Position numbers and translations under genes: made by a program. From Aestuariispira insulae (GTDB taxonomy: Bacteria > Pseudomonadota > Alphaproteobacteria > UBA8366 > Aestuariispiraceae): DNA of 64,000 nt. The notes under the pieces were generated by a model. The model was not told the DNA's origin. It searched no databases and saw nothing but the letters and a program-made list of their open reading frames with translations. This document shows, one piece after another, positions 16,868 through 25,090 of the stretch. The stretch's first letter is position 1; every line of letters starts with the position of its first letter. Where the stretch lies: the NCBI RefSeq assembly GCF_003385955.1, contig NZ_QRDW01000005.1, forward strand, positions 186,001-250,000. Reading direction: 5' to 3'.

Positions 16868-17647
16868 TCACGCCGCGTCATGGTCTCTTGTGAAAACCCA
16901 GTCATTATCGTTGGAAAGATCAGGGCGGAACTGATAGCCGCCTTCCTTGAAATCCTTGATGCTTTCAGGGGCCTCGATCCGGTTCTGGATGATGAAGCGG
17001 GCCATCATCCCGCGGGCGCGTTTGGCGGAAAAACCGACCACCTTGGCCTGCCCGGCTTTGATTTCCTTGAAGACCGGGGTGATCAGACGGGTTTTCAGTT
17101 CCTTGGTCTTCACCGCCTTGAAATATTCGTTGGAAGCGCAATTGATCACGGTGCCGTCTTTATGGCTGGCGGTGATGTCGTTGATGGCGCGGGTCAGGCT
17201 GTCGCCCCACCAGGCATAAAGATCATTGCCGCGGCTGTTCTTAAAACGGGTGCCCATTTCCAGTCGGTAGGGCTGCATCAGGTCCAGCGGCCGCAGCAGG
17301 CCGTATAGGCCCGACAGGATGCGCAGATGATCCTGGGCATAGGCGAAATCGGCCTCGCTCAAGCTCGGCGCATCCAGGCCCACATAGGTATCGCCATTGA
17401 ACATCAGGGCCGCCTGCTTGGCATTGGCCAGTGTGAAGGGCGTGGAGAAATCCTGGAACCGTTGATAGTTGAGATCGGCCAGGCTGTCAGAGATTTTCAT
17501 CAAACGCGACAGGTCCGCGCGGGTAAGGCTGCGCGCCTCGTTCGCCAGTTTCGCGCAATCGTCCAGGAAGGCCGGCTGGCTGTGGGTCTCAAAAGGGGCC
17601 GTTTCTTCAAAGCTGAGTTTCTTGGCCGGTGAGATCAGCGCCAGCAT
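16868..17647 (-). CDS. yaaA: Peroxide stress protein YaaA (DUF328)
   Basis: 259-residue UPF0246 protein. It matches the family along its length: LISPAKKLSFEE at the start, MKISDSLADLNYQRFQDF, NAKQAALMFNGDTYVGLDA, LRILSGLYGLLRPLDLMQPYRLEMGT, NCASNEYFKAVK and FSAKRARGMMARFI. In E. coli YaaA lowers free intracellular iron during hydrogen peroxide stress. It stands alone on the minus strand. Confidence 0.94.
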   Translation of the reverse strand: MLALISPAKKLSFEETAPFETHSQPAFLDDCAKLANEARSLTRADLSRLMKISDSLADLNYQRFQDFSTPFTLANAKQAALMFNGDTYVGLDAPSLSEADFAYAQDHLRILSGLYGLLRPLDLMQPYRLEMGTRFKNSRGNDLYAWWGDSLTRAINDITASHKDGTVINCASNEYFKAVKTKELKTRLITPVFKEIKAGQAKVVGFSAKRARGMMARFIIQNRIEAPESIKDFKEGGYQFRPDLSNDNDWVFTRDHDAA

Positions 17648-17756
17648 TTGCTATTCCTTTCCGAATCCGATTTAGAATGGTTCCAATCTATGTCGGCATC
17701 CTGTCTAGCCGATTCAAGCCCCGATACCAAGGCATAACAGCAAAGAAGACGTGATC

Positions 17757-18101
17757 ATGAGCACCACCCTCTATGGCCTGAAAAACTGTGACACTTGCCG
17801 CAAGGCCCGCAAATGGTTGGATGCGGAAGGCATTGACCACCAGTTCCATGATGTGCGAGCCGACGGCCTGGACCGGGCAACGGTGGCAGCCTGGGCGGGC
17901 GCGCTTGGCTGGGGGGCGCTGTTGAACCGGCGCGGCACCACCTGGCGCGGTTTGTCTGAGGATGTAAAAGCGGGTGTTGATGAAGCGATCGCCATCGACC
18001 TGATGACCGAGCATCCGGCCCTGATCAAACGTCCGGTATTCGACATCAACGGGACTCTTGGTCTTGGTTTCCCAGCTTTGCAGAAAACCGTCCAGGGCTA
18101 A
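17757..18101 (+). CDS. ArsC/Spx-family thioredoxin-fold protein (YffB-like)
   Basis: 114-residue protein beginning MSTTLYGLKNCDTCRKA. The CxxC motif (C11, C14) sits at the start of helix 1 as in Spx/MgsR and YffB rather than the single-Cys site of true arsenate reductases. RPVFDINGTLGLGFP, near the end, matches the cis-proline region of the fold. A GTG at 17751 would add two residues; ATG 17757 has better spacing from GAAG. No ars genes are present, so arsenate reduction is unlikely. It converges with the caspase-like gene. Confidence 0.85.
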   Translation: MSTTLYGLKNCDTCRKARKWLDAEGIDHQFHDVRADGLDRATVAAWAGALGWGALLNRRGTTWRGLSEDVKAGVDEAIAIDLMTEHPALIKRPVFDINGTLGLGFPALQKTVQG

Positions 18102-18116
18102 TGGCTGGCGAACGGG

Positions 18117-19274
18117 TTATCGCGGCGGCGGTCGGCCACCAGGCCTGCGTGGCCTGGCCCTCGTTAGCCCGCGTGGCGGAGCCTTGCGGTTCACCCGGGC
18201 GGGCGGCTGGATAATCACCAGCGAGCGTCCGGCCCTTTGACCATTCTCGTTAGGTTGCCAATCGCCAAAATCCGCGAGACTGCCTTCTTCCGGAAATTCG
18301 GGCTCATTTTCGGGCAGGGTCGCGACGGCGCTGTTGCTCTCCAACGGGTAATCCGACGGGAGGGCGGCCAGATCCAGGCCAGCCGCGCCAAGGTCGGCCA
18401 GCACGGTGTTATAGCGGCCATGCAGGCTGGCCCATTGATCCCGGGCCAGCTCACGCCGGGCCTGGCGGGTCATGTCGCTGTCCAGGTGGCTTTTGATTTC
18501 CTGCGCGGTAATTTGCCCGTTGCCATCCTGGTCAGCCCCACCGGCCAGCCCCAGAAGAAGATGTTTGGTGAAAAGGCCGTGGCCGGATGTTTCATCCCAA
18601 CTGGCCAATTGGTCGGGTCCGGCAGCGCTTAGGACGGTCATACCGTCCGGCACGGCGGGCAAGGCCGGTTGAGCAAAAACCGGGGATGCCGCCTGGAAAA
18701 GGGGGCCGGCCGGGCTTTGACCGGTGAAGCAGGCGTCCAGATATACCGTGATGCTGTTGGCCTCCAATTTGGCAAGGTTTCGATACATCTGTTCCAGGGG
18801 ATAACCGTTAATTGCCGCCAGGCCAGGATTTGCGTCACTGGGCAGTAGATAGCTGGTGCCGTCGGACGGGCCGGGCACCCCATGGCCGGAATAATAGACC
18901 ACGATGTTGGAGCTGCCATTGGGATCGATATATTGCCACAGCTTGCCCTGGTGGCTGCGGTCATTGCCGAAGACGGACAGGATCTCGGCCTGTTTTGCAT
19001 CTTCGAAATAGAGAATATTGTGATCCGGGATCATCAGAACATCCCGCGCGAAGCGGCGGAACGCTCTGGCGTCGCGATGGGCGAAGGAAACCTCGGGCAC
19101 ATCAGGGCCATAGGTTTTGTTACCGATGATGACCGCCACATCGGGGCTGCCATGGCCGCCCTCGGCACGGGCGGCAGCCGCCGTAAGGCTCAGGCAGAAC
19201 AGGCAAAGCAACAAACGAACCAACACAACTCTCCCCTTGGATGGCGCGGCACCGGCATTTGGCCGGGTCCCCAT
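18117..19274 (-). CDS. Exported caspase-like protease (peptidase C14)
   Basis: 385-residue protein with a hydrophobic signal segment (LLLCLFCLSLTAAAARA) and a caspase p20-like domain. DVAVIIGNKTY opens it, the catalytic His lies in YYSGHG, and the catalytic Cys in VYLDACFTG. Both are present, so it should be active, most likely cleaving after Arg or Lys as bacterial metacaspases do. A DQDGNGQITAQE segment looks like an EF-hand loop and may bind calcium. The last 30 residues are rich in Arg and Pro (RPRRPGGRPPPR). A TTG at 19223, 7 bp after AAGGGGAG, gives a more normal signal peptide than ATG 19274. Confidence 0.84.
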   Translation of the reverse strand: MGTRPNAGAAPSKGRVVLVRLLLCLFCLSLTAAAARAEGGHGSPDVAVIIGNKTYGPDVPEVSFAHRDARAFRRFARDVLMIPDHNILYFEDAKQAEILSVFGNDRSHQGKLWQYIDPNGSSNIVVYYSGHGVPGPSDGTSYLLPSDANPGLAAINGYPLEQMYRNLAKLEANSITVYLDACFTGQSPAGPLFQAASPVFAQPALPAVPDGMTVLSAAGPDQLASWDETSGHGLFTKHLLLGLAGGADQDGNGQITAQEIKSHLDSDMTRQARRELARDQWASLHGRYNTVLADLGAAGLDLAALPSDYPLESNSAVATLPENEPEFPEEGSLADFGDWQPNENGQRAGRSLVIIQPPARVNRKAPPRGLTRARPRRPGGRPPPR

Positions 19275-19432
19275 CCATTCCTTTCTAAAGCCTGCCGTTC
19301 TCCTAGTCTACTATGAGACGGTTGGGGGAGTTTTGCCAAAAAGCGAGAAAGCCACCGTTTCTTGGATTGATTGTCGGGCAGGCCAAGCGTTACAGTCTCG
19401 CGGTTTCAGATTGTTTTGCTAAGGATATCGCC

Positions 19433-20056
19433 ATGGAATTCGGCACTTGGGTGATTTATCTGTTCGCTTGTGCGGCGCTTTGTTTCACGCCGGGACCGAA
19501 CAGCCTGCTGGCGCTCAGCCACGGGGCGAGCTATGGCTTTAAGCGCACCATCTTCACCAGTGCCGGTGGCGCTTTGGGTTTTGCGGCGGTGATCGCGGTC
19601 TGTCTGGCGGGGCTGGGCGCGCTGCTGGCGGCGTCTGCCACCGCTTTCCTGGTGATCAAGCTGGTGGGTGCGGCCTATCTGATCTGGCTCGGCATTCAGA
19701 GCTTGCGCCGCCCTGCCTTTGTTTTGGGGGCTGATGTTGCGGCCAAGGGCCTGCGCCGCCGCAGCCATTTTGCGCAAGGCTTTCTGGCGGCGGCCACCAA
19801 CCCCAAGGGCATTCTCTTCTTTGTGGCTTTCCTGCCGCAGTTTTATGATCCGGCCCGCCCGGCTTTCCTGCAATTCCTGATCCTGGCGGCGACCTTCGCC
19901 TCGATCGAGTTTTTCCTGGAACTGGCGCTGGCGGCGCTCGCGCACCGGCTGCGCCCCTGGCTGGCCAAAGCGTCGGTCGGCAAATGGTTTAAGCGAGTGA
20001 CGGGGGCGAGTTTCATTGGCATTGGTGCGGGGCTAGCAACCGCCAGTGGGCGTTGA
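19433..20056 (+). CDS. LysE/RhtB family exporter
   Basis: 207-residue membrane protein with five to six hydrophobic helices, of the amino-acid exporter superfamily. CFTPGPNSLLALSHGASYG near the N-terminus is the family signature, followed by LVGAAYLIWLGIQSLR and GFLAAATNPKGILFFVAFLPQF. The substrate is probably a neutral or hydrophobic amino acid or derivative. ATG 19433 follows AAGGAT. Confidence 0.9.
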   Translation: MEFGTWVIYLFACAALCFTPGPNSLLALSHGASYGFKRTIFTSAGGALGFAAVIAVCLAGLGALLAASATAFLVIKLVGAAYLIWLGIQSLRRPAFVLGADVAAKGLRRRSHFAQGFLAAATNPKGILFFVAFLPQFYDPARPAFLQFLILAATFASIEFFLELALAALAHRLRPWLAKASVGKWFKRVTGASFIGIGAGLATASGR

Positions 20057-20127
20057 AGCCTCAATCGGTCGATCCGTCGGCTCATTTGTTTAGGATGGCT
20101 TCCGTCATATTCACGTAGATCTTCCAT

Positions 20128-20454
20128 TCACCGCCGCCCCTTCGGCTTTTCATGACGCCCGATCAGTTCTATGGGCTGTTTGCGCACCCATTTGATGAAG
20201 CTTTCCATGTCGGGGTGGGATCTGGCGGCCTCGGCGGTATTGATAATATTGGCCAGCGTGCGTTCATCAAACAGGCTGTGCAGTTTCTTATGGCAGATCC
20301 GGTGCAGATAATCCCAGCCGGTGCCGCCTTCACGCCGGGGGACCCAGTGGTGGCGATCGACAGAGGGACCTTCCACCATGTCGCGGCCGCAGATGGGGCA
20401 GGGGCCAAGGCGGGTTGCCTCAGCCTCTGATCTCCCTTGCCGCTTGATTGTCAT
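20128..20454 (-). CDS. HNH-type zinc protein, possible endonuclease
   Basis: 108 residues with CPICGRDM near residue 20, DRHHWVPRREGG, and YLHRICHKKLHSLF. This is the ordered CxxC...HH...CHxxLH arrangement of HNH nucleases and fits a compact beta-beta-alpha metal site. No DNA-binding or restriction neighbour is present. Its ATG shares one base with the stop of the gene upstream (TGATG), so the two are translated together. Confidence 0.78.
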   Translation of the reverse strand: MTIKRQGRSEAEATRLGPCPICGRDMVEGPSVDRHHWVPRREGGTGWDYLHRICHKKLHSLFDERTLANIINTAEAARSHPDMESFIKWVRKQPIELIGRHEKPKGRR

Positions 20455-21110
20455 CAGAGTGCCGCGACGCCTTCGGCCAGCATTTTGTCGAACCGTTTGG
20501 GCTCGTCACCATTTTCATTGGCGGAAACCGGTATGGCGGCGATATCATCCAGGCGGTCGGGGGCAATGACAACAGCACGGACCAGCAGGCTGGGTTCTTC
20601 TTCGTTGGCCTTCAGGCTGAATTTTGCGCCGTCGGCTTCAAACCAGGCCTCAGCCTGCTTTTGTTCGGTTTCTTCCGTATCCCCGCTGATCAACAGGAAT
20701 TTGCCCTGCAGGCAGGCATTGATTGCGTCGCCCACCTGTTCCTGGTCGGCGATCCAATCCTTGGGCGGCAGGCCCAAGCTCTCAACCCGGAAAATATAAT
20801 CCTCACCCTCTTCCAGATCGATTTCAACGCTGGAGAGAATACGCGAGGTAACCCCGGCGGATTCAATTTCTTCTTCATCCTCGGCCAGGGCCAGTTCCCA
20901 GCGCAGGATCAGTGCGCCGTCATGGCCGGTGGTGACCATGCTGGCCCCCGTGGCGCAGGTGGCCTGTTCCTTAAAGAGCGGTTCCTGGGCTTCCAGCCCG
21001 GCGGAGCCCATCAGGCAGATAAGGGCCCGGTTGGCGCCGCCGGTCAGGATATGCATCCAGCCCCCGGGGCTGATGCTGTCTTCATGAAGGGTAAATCGAT
21101 AGGTCGACAC
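20454..21110 (-). CDS. Conserved-looking protein of unknown function
   Basis: 218 residues, acidic, with no signal peptide or membrane segment. I do not recognise it. The first 110 residues (RFTLHEDSISPGGWMHILTGGANRALICLMGSAG) have a beta-rich, cupin-like feel, with GHDGALILRWELALAEDEEE after it. The second half (WFEADGAKFSLKANEEEPSLLVRAVVIAPDRLDDIAAI) is a separate region. It lies 20 bp after the aldehyde dehydrogenase gene and overlaps the HNH gene, so a three-gene operon is likely. Confidence 0.72.
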   Translation of the reverse strand: MSTYRFTLHEDSISPGGWMHILTGGANRALICLMGSAGLEAQEPLFKEQATCATGASMVTTGHDGALILRWELALAEDEEEIESAGVTSRILSSVEIDLEEGEDYIFRVESLGLPPKDWIADQEQVGDAINACLQGKFLLISGDTEETEQKQAEAWFEADGAKFSLKANEEEPSLLVRAVVIAPDRLDDIAAIPVSANENGDEPKRFDKMLAEGVAAL

Positions 21111-21130
21111 GGGTCTCTGCTTCTTGTTGG

Positions 21131-22591
21131 TTAGATATCACCCATGCAGAGATATTTGACCTCGACCCAATCTTCAATCCCCTGATAGGAACCTTCGCGG
21201 CCAATCCCGGATTCTTTCACGCCGCCAAAGGGGGCCAGTTCGGTGGAGAGAATGCCGGAGTTGACGCCGACCATGCCATATTCCAGGCCTTCGGACACCC
21301 GCCAGCAGCGGCCGATATCCCGGCTGTAGAAATAGGCGGCGAGGCCGAAGGGCGTGTCATTGGCGATATCGATGGCTTCTTCCTCGGTGGAGAAACGCAT
21401 CAGGGTTGCGACGGGGCCGAAGATTTCCTCATTGGCGATATCCATGTCACGGGTTACATCCACCAACAGGGTCGGGTCATAAAAATTGCCATCCATCTTC
21501 TCGCCGCCGGCGATGGCTTTTGCACCGCTGGCTTTGGCGGCCTTGACCAGGCGGTGGACCTTGGAGACGGCTGAATCATTGATCAACGGACCGATCACGA
21601 CGCCATCTTCCATGCCGTTGCCAACTTTGAAACTGTCGACTGCTTCGGCCAGCCTGGCGGAGAAGGCATCAAAAATGCCATCCTGGACCAGAATGCGGTT
21701 GGCGCAGACACAGGTCTGGCCGGCATTGCGGAATTTACAGGCAATCGCGCCTTCGATTGCTTTGTCGAGATCCGCATCGTCAAACACGATGAAAGGCGCG
21801 TTGCCGCCAAGCTCCATCCCAACCTTCTTAACGGTGCCCGCCGCCTGTTGCATCAGCAGCTTGCCGACCGCAGTGGAGCCGGTGAAGCTGATTTTGCGCA
21901 CGATATGGCTGGTGGTCATTTCATGACCGATTGCCTGGCTGTCATCACGGTCGCCGGTGACGACGGACAAGACACCGGCCGGCACACCGGCACGTTCCGC
22001 CAGTTCGACCAGGGCCAGCGCGCTCAATGGGGTCGCTTCGGCGGGTTTCAACACCTGGGTACAACCGGATGCGAGCGCCGGGCCCGCCTTGCGCGTGATC
22101 ATCGCCGAGGGGAAGTTCCAGGGCGTGATGGCGGCGGTAACGCCAATCGGCTGTTTGATGGTGACCAGGCGGGTATCGCCGCGATGGGTCGGGATGGTGT
22201 CGCCATAAAGGCGTTTGCCTTCTTCCGCGAACCATTCCAGGAAAGACGCGGCATACATGATCTCACCACGGGATTCGGCCAATGGCTTGCCCTGTTCCAC
22301 TGTCATGATGGTGGCCAGGTCTTCCTGATGTGCGATCATCAGGTCGAACCATTTGCGCAGCACGGCCGAACGTTCTTTTGCGGTTTTCGCAGCCCAGGAT
22401 TTTTGTGCCTTTTCCGCAGCCTCGATGGCGCGGCGGGTTTCCGCCTGGCCGCATTTGGCCACTTCGGCAATGGTTTCACCGGTGGCCGGGTTCACAACCG
22501 CAAAGGTGGCGCCGCTGTCGGAATCGACCCATTTGCCATCGATATAGGCCTTGTTTTTCAAAAGACCCTGATCATTCAACTGCATTTTCAT
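21131..22591 (-). CDS. gabD: NAD(P)-dependent succinate-semialdehyde dehydrogenase
   Basis: 486-residue aldehyde dehydrogenase of the GabD group. Substrate-channel and cofactor motifs are present: TPWNFPSAMITRK (157-169), FTGSTAVGK (236-244), the general base E260 in ELGGNAPFIVF, and the nucleophile C294 in NAGQTCVCANRI. The paired Cys at 294 and 296 is typical of GabD. It oxidises succinate semialdehyde to succinate in GABA breakdown. ATG 22591 is preceded by AGGGAG; an upstream in-frame start at 22627 is unlikely. No gabT is nearby. Confidence 0.9.
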   Translation of the reverse strand: MKMQLNDQGLLKNKAYIDGKWVDSDSGATFAVVNPATGETIAEVAKCGQAETRRAIEAAEKAQKSWAAKTAKERSAVLRKWFDLMIAHQEDLATIMTVEQGKPLAESRGEIMYAASFLEWFAEEGKRLYGDTIPTHRGDTRLVTIKQPIGVTAAITPWNFPSAMITRKAGPALASGCTQVLKPAEATPLSALALVELAERAGVPAGVLSVVTGDRDDSQAIGHEMTTSHIVRKISFTGSTAVGKLLMQQAAGTVKKVGMELGGNAPFIVFDDADLDKAIEGAIACKFRNAGQTCVCANRILVQDGIFDAFSARLAEAVDSFKVGNGMEDGVVIGPLINDSAVSKVHRLVKAAKASGAKAIAGGEKMDGNFYDPTLLVDVTRDMDIANEEIFGPVATLMRFSTEEEAIDIANDTPFGLAAYFYSRDIGRCWRVSEGLEYGMVGVNSGILSTELAPFGGVKESGIGREGSYQGIEDWVEVKYLCMGDI

Positions 22592-22688
22592 GCTCCCTAG
22601 ACGTAAGACTCGACCGTGAACCGGCATTCATTCGTTATCCATAAGATAGCTTAGAGGAGCGGCAGGCCCGCGAAAAGATGAAATTTGA

Positions 22689-23684
22689 TCACATTTTCTG
22701 TGACAGCAGGAATTCACTTGTTGCGGGGCCGTCCTGTTCGTAACCCTGAACCCTCAGATGGCCGTTGGCCGGGCAGGTTTCAACCGCCAGCCGGGTGAAG
22801 GGGTTGAGCACCGGCGGGCGGACCCAATGGAATTCCGCCATCCGTTGCCATTCTTCCCGGGCCAGTTGATCCCGGCGTTCATGACTGTCTTCGCCGCGCG
22901 GGATGGCGGGCAGGTCATAGCGCTGCCAATGATTGCCGGTGGCATTGTCGCCGGCCAGATGCTGATGGTCATTTTCCAGCCGCTCAATGATGCAGGTTTC
23001 GCCGGGCCGAACCCCGGCCACGGAAAAGATTACGGGCAGGGCCAGCGGGGTTTCACTCAGCATTATGACGGCGGCATTATAATCCGGGCATTGGTCAAAG
23101 ACCTGGCGCAGCAGATGGGCGGGCGGCAGCGCCTTTGTATTCCAGATGCGGGGCCTGGCCAGCAGCCAGTTGAGCACCAGGACCGGGGTGGGTTTGCGCA
23201 TCGGGGCCTGGTTGATGGCAATGGCAAAGCGCCCCGGTGCCATCCCGGTGATCACCCCGGTATAGCCGGGCCAGGCCAGATTATAGAAATCAAAGCCTGC
23301 CTGATCACTGTGATGTCCAATCACCAGGTTGCGGCCGATGCCGACGAAAGGCCAGTCCAGGGTGCGCATCAAGGAAGGTTGCCCGGTTTCCGGATGGGTG
23401 GATACCCGCGTCGTACAGCCCCATTCGTAACAAAAATTCATGAACCAGAGGCCCAGCGGCAGGTCCAGCGCCATGCGGCGGATATCGGCGCAATGGGGGT
23501 TATCGGTCCGTTCTGCCCAGGCCCGGGAAAACCGGTCCAGCATGCGTAGGCGCGTTTTGCCGACCAGACGCCGCCCTTCCACCAATAGGTCATAGGCCCG
23601 GGAGCGCAGGGCCGGGTCGGTCAGATCCCAAAGGCCATCGCCCAGCTCAATCAAGGGGATTTCGGGTAAGCTTTTCTGATCCAT
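22689..23684 (-). CDS. Acid ceramidase / N-acylethanolamine amidase-like Ntn hydrolase
   Basis: 331-residue protein resembling mammalian acid ceramidase and NAAA. C90 in YEWGCTTRV aligns with the autocleaving nucleophile (C143 in the human enzyme), R107 and D110 in MRTLDWP with the catalytic RNMDFG region, GYTGVITGMAPGRFAIAINQ with [20 protein letters not shown], and VAGVRPGETCIIERLEN with the GGNQSGEGCVITR region. It should be made as a precursor that cleaves itself before C90 and then hydrolyses an N-acyl amide lipid. No signal peptide is seen, so it would act in the cytoplasm. It lies 8 bp after tam and is probably co-transcribed with it. Confidence 0.78.
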   Translation of the reverse strand: MDQKSLPEIPLIELGDGLWDLTDPALRSRAYDLLVEGRRLVGKTRLRMLDRFSRAWAERTDNPHCADIRRMALDLPLGLWFMNFCYEWGCTTRVSTHPETGQPSLMRTLDWPFVGIGRNLVIGHHSDQAGFDFYNLAWPGYTGVITGMAPGRFAIAINQAPMRKPTPVLVLNWLLARPRIWNTKALPPAHLLRQVFDQCPDYNAAVIMLSETPLALPVIFSVAGVRPGETCIIERLENDHQHLAGDNATGNHWQRYDLPAIPRGEDSHERRDQLAREEWQRMAEFHWVRPPVLNPFTRLAVETCPANGHLRVQGYEQDGPATSEFLLSQKM

Positions 23685-23692
23685 CCTGGGTC

Positions 23693-24457
23693 CTATTTTG
23701 TTGCCACCAGGAAGAGACGTAGGAAGGGCAGAAGCGTTTTACCATCCCCCTGTTTAGGGTAGGCCTTTTTGATCAGCGCGCGATAGCTTTCTTCAAACCG
23801 GCTTTTATCCGGTTCCTCCAGGGCGGCCAAAAACGGTCGCAACCATGTGCCTTTGGTCCAGTCGGCCACGGGATTATCTCCTTCCAGAACTTGCAGATAA
23901 TCGCTTTCCCAGATCTCTAAGCCGGTGGAAACCGGCGCCAAGCAATCATAATAAAATTGCGGTTCCTGGGTGGGGGGCGGTGCAAAAAGGCCAGTCAATT
24001 GCTCTGTTACGCCGGCCTGCTCGGCAGCGCCCAGGACCAGACTGTGGGTTGGGCGGGAAAAATTGCGCGGGATCTGGATCGCCAGCACACCGCCCGGTTT
24101 CAGATTGTCCATCAGGGCGGGAAACAGACGGGCATGATCCGGCAACCAATGCAGACAGGCATTGGAAAAGATCAAGTCGACCGGTTGTGCCGCCCGCCAT
24201 TGGCCGGCATCGGCCTCGCGCCAGGTGAGATAGGGCAAGGAAGCACGCGCGCGGTCCAGCATCTCCGGGGAGCTGTCGATGCCGGTAATTTGGGCGTCTG
24301 GCCAGCGCCGGGCCAGATATGGTGTCACGTTTCCCGGGCCGCATCCCAAGTCAATGATGGATTGCGGGGCGGTGAGCGGGATCCGGGCGAGCAGGTCCAG
24401 GGCAGGGCGAAGACGGTGGTCTGAAAAACTCAGATATTGGCTCGGGTCCCAGGACAT
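23693..24457 (-). CDS. tam: Trans-aconitate 2-methyltransferase
   Basis: 254-residue class I SAM-dependent methyltransferase starting MSWDPSQYLSFSDHRLRPALDLLARIP, the typical Tam N-terminus. Motif I is IIDLGCGPGNVTPYL, followed by ITGIDSSPEMLDRA, LIFSNACLHWLPDH and LKPGGVLAIQIPRN. Tam methylates trans-aconitate, an inhibitory by-product of aconitase, using SAM in the cytosol. It is the first gene of a leftward unit with the amidase, and is divergent from the DUF3572 gene. Confidence 0.92.
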   Translation of the reverse strand: MSWDPSQYLSFSDHRLRPALDLLARIPLTAPQSIIDLGCGPGNVTPYLARRWPDAQITGIDSSPEMLDRARASLPYLTWREADAGQWRAAQPVDLIFSNACLHWLPDHARLFPALMDNLKPGGVLAIQIPRNFSRPTHSLVLGAAEQAGVTEQLTGLFAPPPTQEPQFYYDCLAPVSTGLEIWESDYLQVLEGDNPVADWTKGTWLRPFLAALEEPDKSRFEESYRALIKKAYPKQGDGKTLLPFLRLFLVATK

Positions 24458-24501
24458 GATTAAAGAGGCTCCGGAGAAATCAGGGATCGGAGGAGTGAAT
24501 C

Positions 24502-24783
24502 ATGAAAGTGACCCAGGAACAAGCGGAGCTTCTGGCTGCAAGCGCGCTGAGTTTCATTGCGCAGGATCCGGACCGGTTGGGCCGGTTTCTGGCCATGACC
24601 GGGATCGGGCCGTCCGAGATACGGGGCCGGATCAATGATCCTGCTTTCATGGGCGGTTTGCTGGATTTCCTGCTGGCGCATGAGCCGGATCTTTTGGAAT
24701 TTGTCGAATTTGCCGGTGTTGAACCCACGTTCCCGAAGATGGCCAGGCGCAGCCTGCCGGGCAGTGAGCATCTGGATAGCTGA
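24502..24783 (+). CDS. DUF3572 family protein
   Basis: 93-residue alphaproteobacterial protein: EQAELLAASALSFIAQDPDRLGRFLAMTGIGPSEIR and then LLDFLLAHEPDLLEFVEFAG. Function is unknown. The first half is likely helical and the sequence is acidic. It overlaps no other gene. Confidence 0.85.
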   Translation: MKVTQEQAELLAASALSFIAQDPDRLGRFLAMTGIGPSEIRGRINDPAFMGGLLDFLLAHEPDLLEFVEFAGVEPTFPKMARRSLPGSEHLDS

Positions 24784-24798
24784 GCCTAAAGGGGGCGG

Positions 24799-24978
24799 TT
24801 ATTCGCTGTTCCCCTTGGGCAGGACGGCAAGCCGGTTGAAGGCTCGCAAGGCGCAATCGGTATATTCCTCGGCCTTGCCGCCCGCCAGATCCGGCCGAAT
24901 TTTCGAGGTGGCCAACAGGCTCCGAACCCATCTGAGTTGGCATTGAACATAGTCATCATAGTTGATTGTCGCCATCAT
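24799..24978 (-). CDS. Small protein of unknown function
   Basis: 60 residues starting MMATINYDDYVQCQLRWVRSLLATSKIRP. GGAGG lies 5 bp before ATG 24978 (8 bp before the next ATG), which is good support for translation. It has two cysteines and a helical look, with no membrane segment. It is convergent with the DUF3572 gene and divergent from the MATE gene. Confidence 0.6.
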   Translation of the reverse strand: MMATINYDDYVQCQLRWVRSLLATSKIRPDLAGGKAEEYTDCALRAFNRLAVLPKGNSE

Positions 24979-25090
24979 CCCGTCCTCCATTGGTGGGCTT
25001 TAGAGTAGCGGCTGGTTGTTAAAAAAGAGTAATCGGAAGGCAGGGCTAGAAAAAAACGGCCCGCCGGATCAAGTGAAGGATGAGGACGGG

